This document shows positions 1-6,206 of a DNA stretch of 64,000 nucleotides, one piece after another; the stretch's first letter is position 1; each line of letters starts with the position of its first letter. The position numbers and the translations under genes are program-made. The stretch comes from Sphingomonas sp. Leaf34 (lineage in GTDB: Bacteria > Pseudomonadota > Alphaproteobacteria > Sphingomonadales > Sphingomonadaceae), in assembly GCF_001421805.1 (NCBI RefSeq), contig NZ_LMLC01000003.1:434236-498235 (forward strand), given 5' to 3'. The notes under the pieces were generated by a model, which ran no database searches, was not told the origin of the DNA, and saw only the letters and a program-made list of their open reading frames with translations.

Positions 1-251
1 AGTGGTAACCCCGCCTTAGCCTCTCGGAATAACTCCCAGAACACGTCATGCGCTATCTCACGCCTCATGCCGAACATGATCAATTCTGGTTGACCCGTGT
101 TCACCCACAACCCCGTAGTAAACGAGAACCCCGGCCCTTCAGTGTCGCCAAACACTGCGGTATCGAACCAGCCGTGCTCTCGGACCTTGGCTACAAACAC
201 TCGCTCGGCATCATCCAGAGCTTCATCAGGCGCGTTCAGGGCGGTTCGCAT
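1..251 (-). CDS. DUF4262 domain protein (partial, C-terminus outside window)
   Basis: A minus-strand frame runs from an ATG at 251 off the left edge. Its first 83 residues carry the DUF4262 pattern: a helix, then HGWFDT, GPGFSFTTGLW, QPELIMFG and a second helix ending EAKAG. The family is uncharacterised but common in accessory DNA. A purine-rich GGGAGGG lies about 13 bases upstream of the ATG, which is rather far. It is the last visible gene of a minus-strand run of small genes starting at 1976. The function is unknown. Confidence 0.7.
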   Translation of the reverse strand, partial: MRTALNAPDEALDDAERVFVAKVREHGWFDTAVFGDTEGPGFSFTTGLWVNTGQPELIMFGMRREIAHDVFWELFREAKAGLP

Positions 252-385
252 GAGCGGTAGCTAACCCTCCCGCTGAACGTCCGCAATCTGGAAGCGCAAC
301 AGCCATCCCGAATGACCTATTCTGGGCGGAAGCGGAACGGCCGGATTGGGTTGAATGCGGACATTCGAGCGGTCGTCGGAAGCCG

Positions 386-514
386 TTACCAGAGGATATG
401 ATCGGTAATCACGCCAAACCTGACGAGAAAGCCTAGCGCCGCTCCCACAAAAAGGAGGACCGCATACACGGTGATTGCTCGCGTCCGGCTTCGACGGTCT
501 GTTTGATAGCCCAT
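386..514 (-). CDS. 42-residue single-pass membrane protein
   Basis: A small frame begins with a basic N-terminus (about 12 residues with four arginines). One hydrophobic helix follows (residues 14-33), then a short tail ending in tryptophan. GAGG lies 9 bases before the chosen ATG; an in-frame ATG five codons upstream (529) has no Shine-Dalgarno. It belongs to the minus-strand early run of the prophage. The positive-inside rule predicts a cytoplasmic N-terminus. No family is recognised. Size and context fit a phage-encoded membrane micro-protein, for example one acting in superinfection exclusion, but nothing shows that. Confidence 0.45.
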   Translation of the reverse strand: MGYQTDRRSRTRAITVYAVLLFVGAALGFLVRFGVITDHILW

Positions 515-646
515 GTTTGATAACCTCATGGCGGAGTCGGCTGCGACGGTGACCGATCCCAGCAATGTCCACTAGTGGGCGGAAGCGGTCGTCCGGTCGA
601 TCAGCAGACCGATGGTCGCTTTGTGGTGGAAAGTGGACGCTGGCAG

Positions 647-766
647 TTAGTGTGAGCCGAACCACACCCCAGTGACATAGGCTATGCCGCTACCCCAATT
701 TAGCGCTTTGAAAATTCCGAACGCAACCAACGCGGCGTTTCCCAATCCCAGCAATTTGCGGCTCAT
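647..766 (-). CDS. 39-residue small hydrophobic protein
   Basis: The frame starts at an ATG preceded by GGAGG with 8-base spacing, the best ribosome binding site in this run. The product begins MSRKLLGLGN and then has a moderately hydrophobic helix with glycine and aromatic residues up to residue 38. It is too short for family assignment. Its start overlaps the stop of the 29-codon frame upstream (ATGA at 766-763), which suggests translational coupling. Confidence 0.45.
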   Translation of the reverse strand: MSRKLLGLGNAALVAFGIFKALNWGSGIAYVTGVWFGSH

Positions 767-852
767 TCGTCCATCCTCCATCCCTGATATTTTGACAGCG
801 TATTTACCCGTGCGAATGTCTGCAATTGGGCGGTCCCGCCCGGCTCTATCAT
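763..852 (-). CDS. Possible 29-residue coupled reading frame
   Basis: This frame links its neighbours by ATGA overlaps at both ends: its ATG (852) overlaps the stop of the 56-codon frame, and its TGA overlaps the next ATG (766). The peptide is polar with no motif. It has no clear ribosome binding site of its own, so it would be made by re-initiation. It may only be a spacer that couples translation. Confidence 0.25.
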   Translation of the reverse strand: MIEPGGTAQLQTFARVNTLSKYQGWRMDE

Positions 853-1019
853 TGCCGCTTTCGCAACTCGAGAAGAACGCGGGCGGAGGGCGGGGTCAGC
901 GAACGAATTGCGGCGACAGCTGCATCAATTTGCATCATCAGGTGCGCGATCAGATGGCCGCTGAAGCTATGCGTCGTCCTCCTCCGCATCGCATCCGCCG
1001 ACTGCATCGTGAGCGACAT
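849..1019 (-). CDS. 56-residue hypothetical early protein
   Basis: The start ATG at 1019 is preceded by GGGAG with 7-base spacing. The product is basic and alpha-helical, with an amphipathic stretch (residues 20-40) and a C-terminus rich in Arg and Leu. No family is recognised. A 170-base GC-rich, hairpin-prone gap separates it from the preceding gene (1190-1492); several overlapping GGCCCC/GGGGCC inverted repeats there could attenuate transcription. It leads a string of overlapping micro-frames. Confidence 0.4.
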   Translation of the reverse strand: MSLTMQSADAMRRRTTHSFSGHLIAHLMMQIDAAVAAIRSLTPPSARVLLELRKRQ

Positions 1020-1189
1020 AAAAAGCTCCCGGGCGAGGCGGGGGTTCTTGCGCCGTATTTGGGGTCGCCGAACCGGTCGGGCTTGATAGGGCCACGGCGC
1101 CCCGTGGTGGGCACCCTGCCCTGCCGGCGGTAGGCGGCAACGCCAAGGGGCGGCCGGGCAAACGACGGCCCCTAGGGCCGCAGGATAGC

Positions 1190-1492
1190 TTAGATCCCCC
1201 CGCCTCTCGGATGCTGCGGGATATGGTGTCGATAGGAAAGGTCCGGATGAGGGTGCGGTTCATCGACACCCCATGATCCGCGCTTCGGTGAGTGCTGCGG
1301 TCCGACATTGCTCGGCACGATCAGGATGGTTTCGCTTTCCTCTTGCCCCATGATACGCTGGAGCAAGTCGTCAGTGAACGATTGCACGGCACGAGCTCCC
1401 TGCAGGTCGACGCTCATCCGTTCAGACTTCCGTCGCACCGTCAGCGCAACCTCGATGATCATCCGCAGCTCTTCCCGGCTGATCCTGTTCAT
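1190..1492 (-). CDS. Hypothetical phage early protein, 100 aa
   Basis: The N-terminal 55 residues are charged and helical (starting MNRISREELRMI). The C-terminal 40 are rich in Pro, His and Gly and look disordered. I chose the ATG at 1492 because it overlaps the TGA of the HTH gene upstream as ATGA. An ATG four codons earlier (1504) is also in frame but overlaps more. It sits third in the LexA-box operon. No function can be assigned. Confidence 0.55.
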   Translation of the reverse strand: MNRISREELRMIIEVALTVRRKSERMSVDLQGARAVQSFTDDLLQRIMGQEESETILIVPSNVGPQHSPKRGSWGVDEPHPHPDLSYRHHIPQHPRGGGI

Positions 1493-1740
1493 GGTCGTGC
1501 CCACAGGTCGCGGATGCCCAGCCCGAGCGGGCCGGTGCCAAGGTAGGCGCCAAGCATCCCGTGATCGCGCTCGGACAGCGCTATCGGCCGGCCGTCGTTG
1601 ATAAAGCGCGCCAGATAGCCCGGAGATCGGTCGATCAAGCGCGACAACGCGGCGAGGCTTTCGCCCCGCTGATTGACCGCCAGCCGCAGCGCCTGACGCG
1701 GATCAGCCGGCGATAGCACTAGGCAAAGCTTCGCGCCCAT
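1489..1740 (-). CDS. Small HTH protein resembling the N-terminus of sphingomonad S24 repressors
   Basis: The 83-residue product has a central helix-turn-helix-like stretch: GESLAALSRLI, then RSPGYLARFI, then a basic loop and LSERDHGMLGAYLG. This layout is typical of the DNA-binding half of sphingomonad S24/LexA-like phage repressors, but the peptidase half is absent. It could be a free-standing DNA-binding regulator or a truncated repressor. Its ATG overlaps the TGA of the YozE-like gene (TGATG at 1742-1738). The HTH assignment is by pattern only. Confidence 0.6.
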   Translation of the reverse strand: MGAKLCLVLSPADPRQALRLAVNQRGESLAALSRLIDRSPGYLARFINDGRPIALSERDHGMLGAYLGTGPLGLGIRDLWARP

Positions 1741-1976
1741 CAGTATACCAGCCAGTGCATTTCGGCGTCGTCGATCGCCGCGAACGCGTCGCCGTCGGCC
1801 GACATCTCACGCAGACGCTTGCGAACCGCCTCGGGATCGCCGTCTCTCGGGAACTGCCGATCGCCCCGCGCCGCTTCGGCAACACCATTGATCCAATCTC
1901 CCCGATCACGCTGCCGTAGCAGCCATCGGCCGAACGCTTCGGGCTTCGCCTCGATCACATCCTGGTCGTCGTGCAT
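1740..1976 (-). CDS. YozE SAM-like fold protein, 78 aa
   Basis: Residues about 14-55 match the YozE_SAM_like pattern: FGRWLLRQRDRGDWI, an alanine-rich helix, then RQFPRDGDPEAVRKRL. YozE proteins are small all-helical proteins of unknown function, found in Bacillus and in phage early regions. AGAGGA lies 8 bases before the ATG. It is the first gene of the minus-strand run, and the GTTC-N7-GTTC box at 2019-2033 lies about 43 bases upstream, so SOS control of the run is plausible. Confidence 0.65.
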   Translation of the reverse strand: MHDDQDVIEAKPEAFGRWLLRQRDRGDWINGVAEAARGDRQFPRDGDPEAVRKRLREMSADGDAFAAIDDAEMHWLVY

Positions 1977-2018
1977 CGCTCAATCCTCTTGCCGAATCGA
2001 CGCCGAAATCTATACGGC

Positions 2019-2033
2019 GTTCCCGCTATGTTC
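2019..2033. promoter_or_regulatory. Candidate LexA box, GTTC-N7-GTTC
   Basis: The sequence reads GTTC-CCGCTAT-GTTC. This direct repeat with a 7-base spacer is the known alphaproteobacterial LexA operator. It lies upstream of the minus-strand early run (start 1976) and overlaps the likely ATG of the rightward HIRAN gene. A repressor bound here could close both directions. The match is exact but short, so chance occurrence is possible. Confidence 0.5.
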
Positions 2034-2196
2034 TCAAGTGGAGTGCGCGTGTACGAGTTCAGTACGGCGGTTGTCGGGATCCAATATCCGAACACCGATA
2101 AGAGCGATCGACGGTATGAGGCCTTACTATGCAAGCCAGGGGACGAGGTGCGGCTCGTGGCAGAGCCGCGCAACAAATATGATCCTCGTGCCGTTG
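2028..2196 (+). pseudogene. HIRAN domain gene, truncated by a deletion junction
   Basis: From the ATG at 2028 the frame encodes a HIRAN domain start: STAVVGIQYPNTDKSDRRYE, then CKPGDEVRLVAEPRNKYDPRAVA. HIRAN domains bind DNA ends or stalled forks and occur in helicases, nucleases and phage proteins. About 55 residues in, homology stops and the frame continues as the wrong frame of the capsid gene. GTG codons at 2043 and 2049 are alternative starts. The LexA-like box overlaps the ATG. The remainder of the domain is lost. Confidence 0.7.
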
Positions 2197-2757
2197 CAGC
2201 ACATTCGCCTCGATGCGCCCGCCCGCGTGCTGGCCGAAGGCGACCTGAAGCCCGCCACCCGCGTCAACGATGTCGTGACCGTTGCCGGCGCGGTGTACGT
2301 CGGTGCCGGTGAGGTTGGTGAGGATGTCGACTACGTCAACATCGACGCGCTGATCTACGACGCGATCGAGCTGCTCGATGAGAATTACCGCGATGACACC
2401 GACCTGGTCGTGATCGTCGGCCGCGATCTGGTTCACGACAAGTATTTCTCGATCGTCAACGCGGCCGGCGACAAGGCGACCGAACTGCTCGCGCGCGACG
2501 TCCTTCTGTCGGCGAAGAAGCTCGGCGGATTGGACGCAGTCCGCGTCCCGAAGTTCCCGCGTAACGCGCTGCTCATCACCACGCTCGCGAACCTCTCGGT
2601 CTATGAGCAGATCGGCACCGAGCGCCGCAAGATTGAGGACAACGCCAAGCGCGACCAGGTCGAGAATTACGAGAGCGTCAATCAGGCTTTCGTGGTCGAG
2701 GACATGGGCAAGGTCGCGCTCGTCGAGAACATCGTCATGGGCAAGAAGCCGGCCTGA
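2197..2757 (+). pseudogene. P2 gpN-like major capsid protein, C-terminal half only
   Basis: From 2194-2199 (Leu-Gln) the frame matches the second half of P2-type major capsid proteins: YRDDTDLVVIVGRDLVHDKY, a helix with LLSAKKLGGLDAVRVP, then RNALLITTLANLSVYEQ and NYESVNQAFVVEDMG near the end. Full gpN is about 340-360 residues; only about 187 remain. No native start exists, although an ATG at 2179 could in principle give a 192-residue product. The N-terminal half, scaffold, portal and large terminase are gone. Confidence 0.85.
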
Positions 2758-2806
2758 TCAGGCCGCCCTGCCCCCACCAGTTAGCCCGCTCTCCACAGGA
2801 CATGCC

Positions 2807-3601
2807 ATGAGCCTTGCTCGCAAACATCGGGATCGTATCCTTGCATCCCAGATGGCATCTGCTCCCGTCACGGAGAGCGGGTTATCCCATACCGCCTCGG
2901 CGCCAGCGTCCGACGCGGGCACGCCCGCCGAACGCGCTGCGGCGTCGATCGCGATGCGGCTGCAGCATGACCTGCGCCGGCTGAAAGAGATCCAGTCGAT
3001 CCAGCGCAAGATCGAAACCAAGCGCGAGCTGTTGCCCGCCTATGCCGATTGGATTGCCGGACTGCTCGACGGAGGTCGCAATGCCGGCGTCGGTGTTGCC
3101 GAGGACGTCCTGCCGACCATCATGGTCTGGCTGATCGATACCGGCGACTATGCACGCGCGCTCGAACTCGCCGACCATGTCGTCGCCTATGACGTTCCGC
3201 TGCCGTCGCGCTACGAGCGATCGGCGCCCACGCTGATCGTCGAAGAGATCGCCGACGCCGCGATCCGGGCGCAGACCGCGAAACAGCTATTCCCGCTCGA
3301 CGTCCTCGAACACGTCGAAGAGCTGACGGCCGACGCGGACATGCACGACCAGGTGCGCGCCAAGCTGCACAAGGCCATCGGCACCGAACTGGCGCGCACG
3401 GCCGAGGATCTCGATCCGACCAAGCCCGAGTTCGTCGTCGCGGCCGTCCGCGCGCTGGCACCACTGCGCGAAGCCGTCCGCCTGCATGACCGGGTCGGCG
3501 TCGCCGGCCAGATCAAGCGGCTCGAAAGGGCCATCACCAAGCGCGCCGAACCGACGACGGTCCCGGCCGCTCCAGATACCGCCGGTTCCACCGGCTCCTA
3601 A
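2807..3601 (+). CDS. P2 gpM-like terminase small subunit
   Basis: The 264-residue product has a disordered, Ala/Ser-rich N-terminus (residues 1-45). The gpM core follows: LQHDLRRLKEIQSIQRKIETK, YADWIAGLL, DVLPTIMVWLIDTGDYARAL and TLIVEEIADAAI. In P2 the M protein works with gpP in cutting and packaging DNA. It follows the capsid fragment by 49 bases, as N-M do in P2. The ATG at 2802 is out of frame and stops at once, so 2807 is the start. With no large subunit in the window it cannot package alone. Confidence 0.85.
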   Translation: MSLARKHRDRILASQMASAPVTESGLSHTASAPASDAGTPAERAAASIAMRLQHDLRRLKEIQSIQRKIETKRELLPAYADWIAGLLDGGRNAGVGVAEDVLPTIMVWLIDTGDYARALELADHVVAYDVPLPSRYERSAPTLIVEEIADAAIRAQTAKQLFPLDVLEHVEELTADADMHDQVRAKLHKAIGTELARTAEDLDPTKPEFVVAAVRALAPLREAVRLHDRVGVAGQIKRLERAITKRAEPTTVPAAPDTAGSTGS

Positions 3602-3711
3602 GCTCGCCCCCGGCGCTCGGGGGCGGATCACGCGGGATGGGAGGGTGCTTCGGCACTGAGGGCCATCGTCCCACCCTGATCCCCACCCCCGAGATTTCCA
3701 AGGATCAACCG

Positions 3712-3924
3712 ATGGCTGCCCTGTCGCAGATGTGCGCTCTACTCGCTCTCACACTGGGCCTCGGCGTCGGCGTTGCTCTCACGCTGGCCGGCGCCGTCAT
3801 CGCGCTGGTCAGTTCGCCTGAGTACCGTGACACCGACGATACCGTGCTGGGATGGATCCTGTTCATCGTCGGCCTGGCGATCTTCATCCTCACCGCCAAC
3901 GCGATCTGCGCGAACCTCGCATGA
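3712..3924 (+). CDS. 70-residue two-helix membrane protein
   Basis: The product has two strong hydrophobic segments (residues about 7-29 and 43-65) joined by a short acidic loop (PEYRDTDDT). AAGGA lies 7 bases upstream of the ATG. The TGA overlaps the ATG of gpL (ATGA, 3921-3924). A GC-rich hairpin (8 bp stem, 3605-3625) stands in the gap after gpM. It sits where P2-like phages have no conserved gene, so it looks like a lineage-specific insertion. The function is unknown. Confidence 0.6.
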   Translation: MAALSQMCALLALTLGLGVGVALTLAGAVIALVSSPEYRDTDDTVLGWILFIVGLAIFILTANAICANLA

Positions 3925-4400
3925 CGCTCAGCTTCAACCCCACCGTCGTGTCGGACGATCCGGCAGCAGCCGAGGCGATCGTCGTCAACGATGGCTGGTA
4001 TCCGAACATCGACCCGATGCGGCTGCGCGCCGAAGCGCGGATCCGCGATGGCGTTCTCGCCCCGCGTCTGCGCAAGGAGATCCTCGCCGCCATCATCACG
4101 GTCGGCGACAACCTCGATACCTGGGCGGAAACGCAGCGCGCCGCGGGATATGCGACGCTCGCGGCCGTGCCGGCGAAAACGATCGACGGGCAAAGCCGTC
4201 TGCTGCTGCTCTATTTCAACGCAATCGCCGACGAGACGAAGGCCCGCATCATCGAGGGCTATCGCGACACCGATCTGACCGGTCGCGGCGACCGGAAGGT
4301 CGAGGATCTCGAACCGTCGGTCGACGAGCTGCGCCGCAACGCCATCCAGGCGGTCCGCAGCATCCTCGGCCGCACCCGCACCCGTATCGAGCTGATCTGA
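3921..4400 (+). CDS. P2 gpL-like head completion protein
   Basis: The 159-residue product matches gpL in length and pattern: an N-terminal NDGWYPNIDPMRLRAEARI, a long helix with RLRKEILAAIITV, then LLLYFNAIADETKARIIEGY and a C-terminal helix. gpL closes the filled head and forms part of the neck. It overlaps the preceding gene and is overlapped by gpX, so the three are co-translated. M-L-X order is the P2 order. Confidence 0.85.
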   Translation: MTLSFNPTVVSDDPAAAEAIVVNDGWYPNIDPMRLRAEARIRDGVLAPRLRKEILAAIITVGDNLDTWAETQRAAGYATLAAVPAKTIDGQSRLLLLYFNAIADETKARIIEGYRDTDLTGRGDRKVEDLEPSVDELRRNAIQAVRSILGRTRTRIELI

Positions 4401-4615
4401 TGGCGGACGTCATCCGATCGCAGCAGGGCGACACGCTCGACGCGCTGATCTGGCGCGAGCGTGGCCTTGCCGCAGCAAATATCGCCCCCGTCCTCACCGC
4501 CAATCCCGGCGTAGCCGGGCTCGGTGCGGTCCTGCCCGCGGGCACCGCCGTCACAGTCCCTGCCACCGCGCCGGCCGTCACCGTTCGCGACATTATCCAG
4601 CTTTGGAGCGATTGA
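4400..4615 (+). CDS. P2 gpX-like tail protein (LysM-like)
   Basis: The 71-residue product has the gpX/LysM-like layout: an N-terminal SQQGDTLDALIWRERG, an ANPGVAGLG turn and a C-terminal LWSD. gpX is a small P2 tail protein. Its ATG overlaps the gpL TGA by one base (TGATG). The length is normal for the family (about 67-75). Confidence 0.85.
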   Translation: MADVIRSQQGDTLDALIWRERGLAAANIAPVLTANPGVAGLGAVLPAGTAVTVPATAPAVTVRDIIQLWSD

Positions 4616-4618
4616 ACG

Positions 4619-4972
4619 ATGAAGGATCTCCTCCACGAATTCGGGACGTGGCTGCTGGCGTTCGTCATCAGCCTCGTTCCCGCCGGCCTCGGGTCGATCG
4701 TCAGCCTGCTGGTCGAAACCGGCCTCACCTGGGGGCAGCGGATCGCGCAGGTCTGGGTCGGCATCGTCGTCAGCTACTTCGTCACCAACGCGGCCGGCGC
4801 GATGTTCGGCATGCACCCGTTCGTCTCGCAGGCGATCGGCTTTCTGGTCGCCATGGTCGCCTTCAAGGGCGCGCCCGGCTTCATCGCCGGCTGCAGCGCC
4901 GTCCTGGCCGAACTCCCCGGCAAGCTCAGCGAGCGGCTGCTCGCGCTCATCCCGCGAAAGGACCCCAAGTGA
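4619..4972 (+). CDS. Phage holin
   Basis: The 117-residue protein has three predicted membrane helices (about residues 10-33, 43-62 and 72-95) and a basic C-terminus. It lies directly before the endolysin with a TGATG overlap, the classic holin-endolysin arrangement. Its job would be to trigger lysis by permeabilising or depolarising the inner membrane. The family within the holins is uncertain; identification rests on topology and position. Confidence 0.7.
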   Translation: MKDLLHEFGTWLLAFVISLVPAGLGSIVSLLVETGLTWGQRIAQVWVGIVVSYFVTNAAGAMFGMHPFVSQAIGFLVAMVAFKGAPGFIAGCSAVLAELPGKLSERLLALIPRKDPK

Positions 4973-5487
4973 TGCCACAGCCCGACAAGGGATCGTCCCC
5001 GTCGAAGAAGCCCAAGACGCTGATCGGCGTGATCGGCGCGGCAGCGGCGCTGATCGTCACGCCGTTCGTTTCCGGCTGGGAGTCGGGCGGCACGCCGCGG
5101 CTCGTCGCGTACCAGGACATCGTCAAGGTATGGACGATCTGTGGCGGCGAAACGCTCGGCGTGAAGCCCGGCATGGTCGAGACGGTCGCCGGATGCGAGC
5201 TGCGCGAGGAAGCCGCGCTCATTCGCCATGCCGAACCCGTCCTTGCCTGCACGCCCGTCCTGCGCACGCATCCCAACCAGCTCTCGGCCGCGATCAGCCT
5301 CGCCTACAACATCGGCACCGCCGGCTACTGCCGATCGACCGTGGCGCGCCGTTTCAATGCCGGCGACTGGAGGGGCGGCTGCGACGCTTTCCTCATGTGG
5401 AACAAGGCGGGCGGCCAGGTGGTCCGCGGGCTTGATCGTCGGCGCCGTGCCGAGCGCGACCTCTGTCTGAAGGAGCTGCCCCGATGA
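4972..5487 (+). CDS. Phage endolysin, GH24 lysozyme with N-terminal membrane anchor
   Basis: Residues 16-33 form a weakly hydrophobic, Ala/Gly-rich helix typical of signal-arrest-release endolysins. The GH24 core follows. I read the catalytic set as Glu37, Asp49 and Thr55; the Asp-5-Thr spacing matches R21/P1 lysozymes, while Glu to Asp is three residues longer. Later segments SAAISLAYNIGTAGYC and FLMWNKAGGQVVRGL are standard for the family. It would cleave peptidoglycan after release from the membrane. It overlaps the Rz gene by 4 bases. Confidence 0.85.
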   Translation: MPQPDKGSSPSKKPKTLIGVIGAAAALIVTPFVSGWESGGTPRLVAYQDIVKVWTICGGETLGVKPGMVETVAGCELREEAALIRHAEPVLACTPVLRTHPNQLSAAISLAYNIGTAGYCRSTVARRFNAGDWRGGCDAFLMWNKAGGQVVRGLDRRRRAERDLCLKELPR

Positions 5488-5948
5488 TCCGCACCCTGTT
5501 CGCGAAGGTGAAGGCCGAAGCGTTCTTCCTCGTCCTGCTCGCCGTCGCGGCGGTCGGCGCGTGGCTCTACGTCCAGTACCGCCAGGTCAGCGCCGACCGC
5601 GACGATCTGCAACACCGCGCCGAGCTGATCTGCGCAGGGTCGGGCACCGACTTCACGGCGATCGGCAAGACCGCCCGCGGCGTTCGCTGCACGCAGACGG
5701 TCGCCGGGCTGGTCAAGTTCAAAGCCGACAGCGACCAGCTCGCCGCGCGCACGCTCGCCGATGCACTGGCGGAACACGACGCCCGACAGAATGACGACAC
5801 CCGCGCCGCGCGCGCTGCCGCAGAGGCAGCAAGCTCGGCCGCACACCGAATGGAGATGGCAGATGCGCAAGCTGAACGGACGAACCTTGTCGATCATGAG
5901 TGGTTTCGCGCTGTCAACGGCGTTGCCGGCCTGCACGCGGCGCGCTGA
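5484..5948 (+). CDS. Rz-like inner-membrane spanin
   Basis: The 154-residue product has one N-terminal membrane anchor (residues about 13-32) followed by a long, Ala/Gln/Arg-rich coiled-coil periplasmic region, with two cysteine pairs near residues 50-70. This is the i-spanin layout. With the overlapping lipoprotein frame it would fuse inner and outer membranes in the last step of lysis. The order holin, endolysin, Rz, Rz1 is complete. Confidence 0.75.
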   Translation: MIRTLFAKVKAEAFFLVLLAVAAVGAWLYVQYRQVSADRDDLQHRAELICAGSGTDFTAIGKTARGVRCTQTVAGLVKFKADSDQLAARTLADALAEHDARQNDDTRAARAAAEAASSAAHRMEMADAQAERTNLVDHEWFRAVNGVAGLHAAR

Positions 5949-6195
5949 GGCACCACCCGCGGTCGTCTCGACGCCGATCGTCGTCAAGGTGAAGGATACG
6001 CCCCCCGCCGCGCTGCTGACGTGTGCCGAGCGCCCCGATGGACTCCCCGAGGATCCGTCGCTGATCGCGCAGATCCCGACCAGGATCCGTTCGGGCATCA
6101 TCCGCCTGGCCCGTGCCTTCGCCAGCAACGCCGATCGCAGCGACCGCCTGGTCAACTGGGTCGATCCCGGCACCTGCCCTACCCCCAAGCCCTGA
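5863..6195 (+). CDS. Rz1-like outer-membrane lipoprotein spanin, overlapping Rz
   Basis: This frame starts inside the Rz gene in another register and overlaps it by 86 bases. The N-terminus (MRKLNGRTLS, then a hydrophobic stretch) ends in a lipobox-like ALPAC, so the mature protein would begin at the cysteine near residue 24. A proline-rich segment follows, as in Rz1. The 110 residues are long for Rz1 but within the range for Rz1-like o-spanins. The overlap supports the assignment. Confidence 0.7.
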   Translation: MRKLNGRTLSIMSGFALSTALPACTRRAEAPPAVVSTPIVVKVKDTPPAALLTCAERPDGLPEDPSLIAQIPTRIRSGIIRLARAFASNADRSDRLVNWVDPGTCPTPKP

Positions 6196-6206
6196 CGGAA
6201 CACCGC

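Noticed and set aside
261..665. A 134-codon minus-strand frame covering the micro-gene region
   Set aside because: Its product is Arg/Pro/Ser-rich without structure, while shorter frames in another register have good ribosome binding sites and helix patterns.
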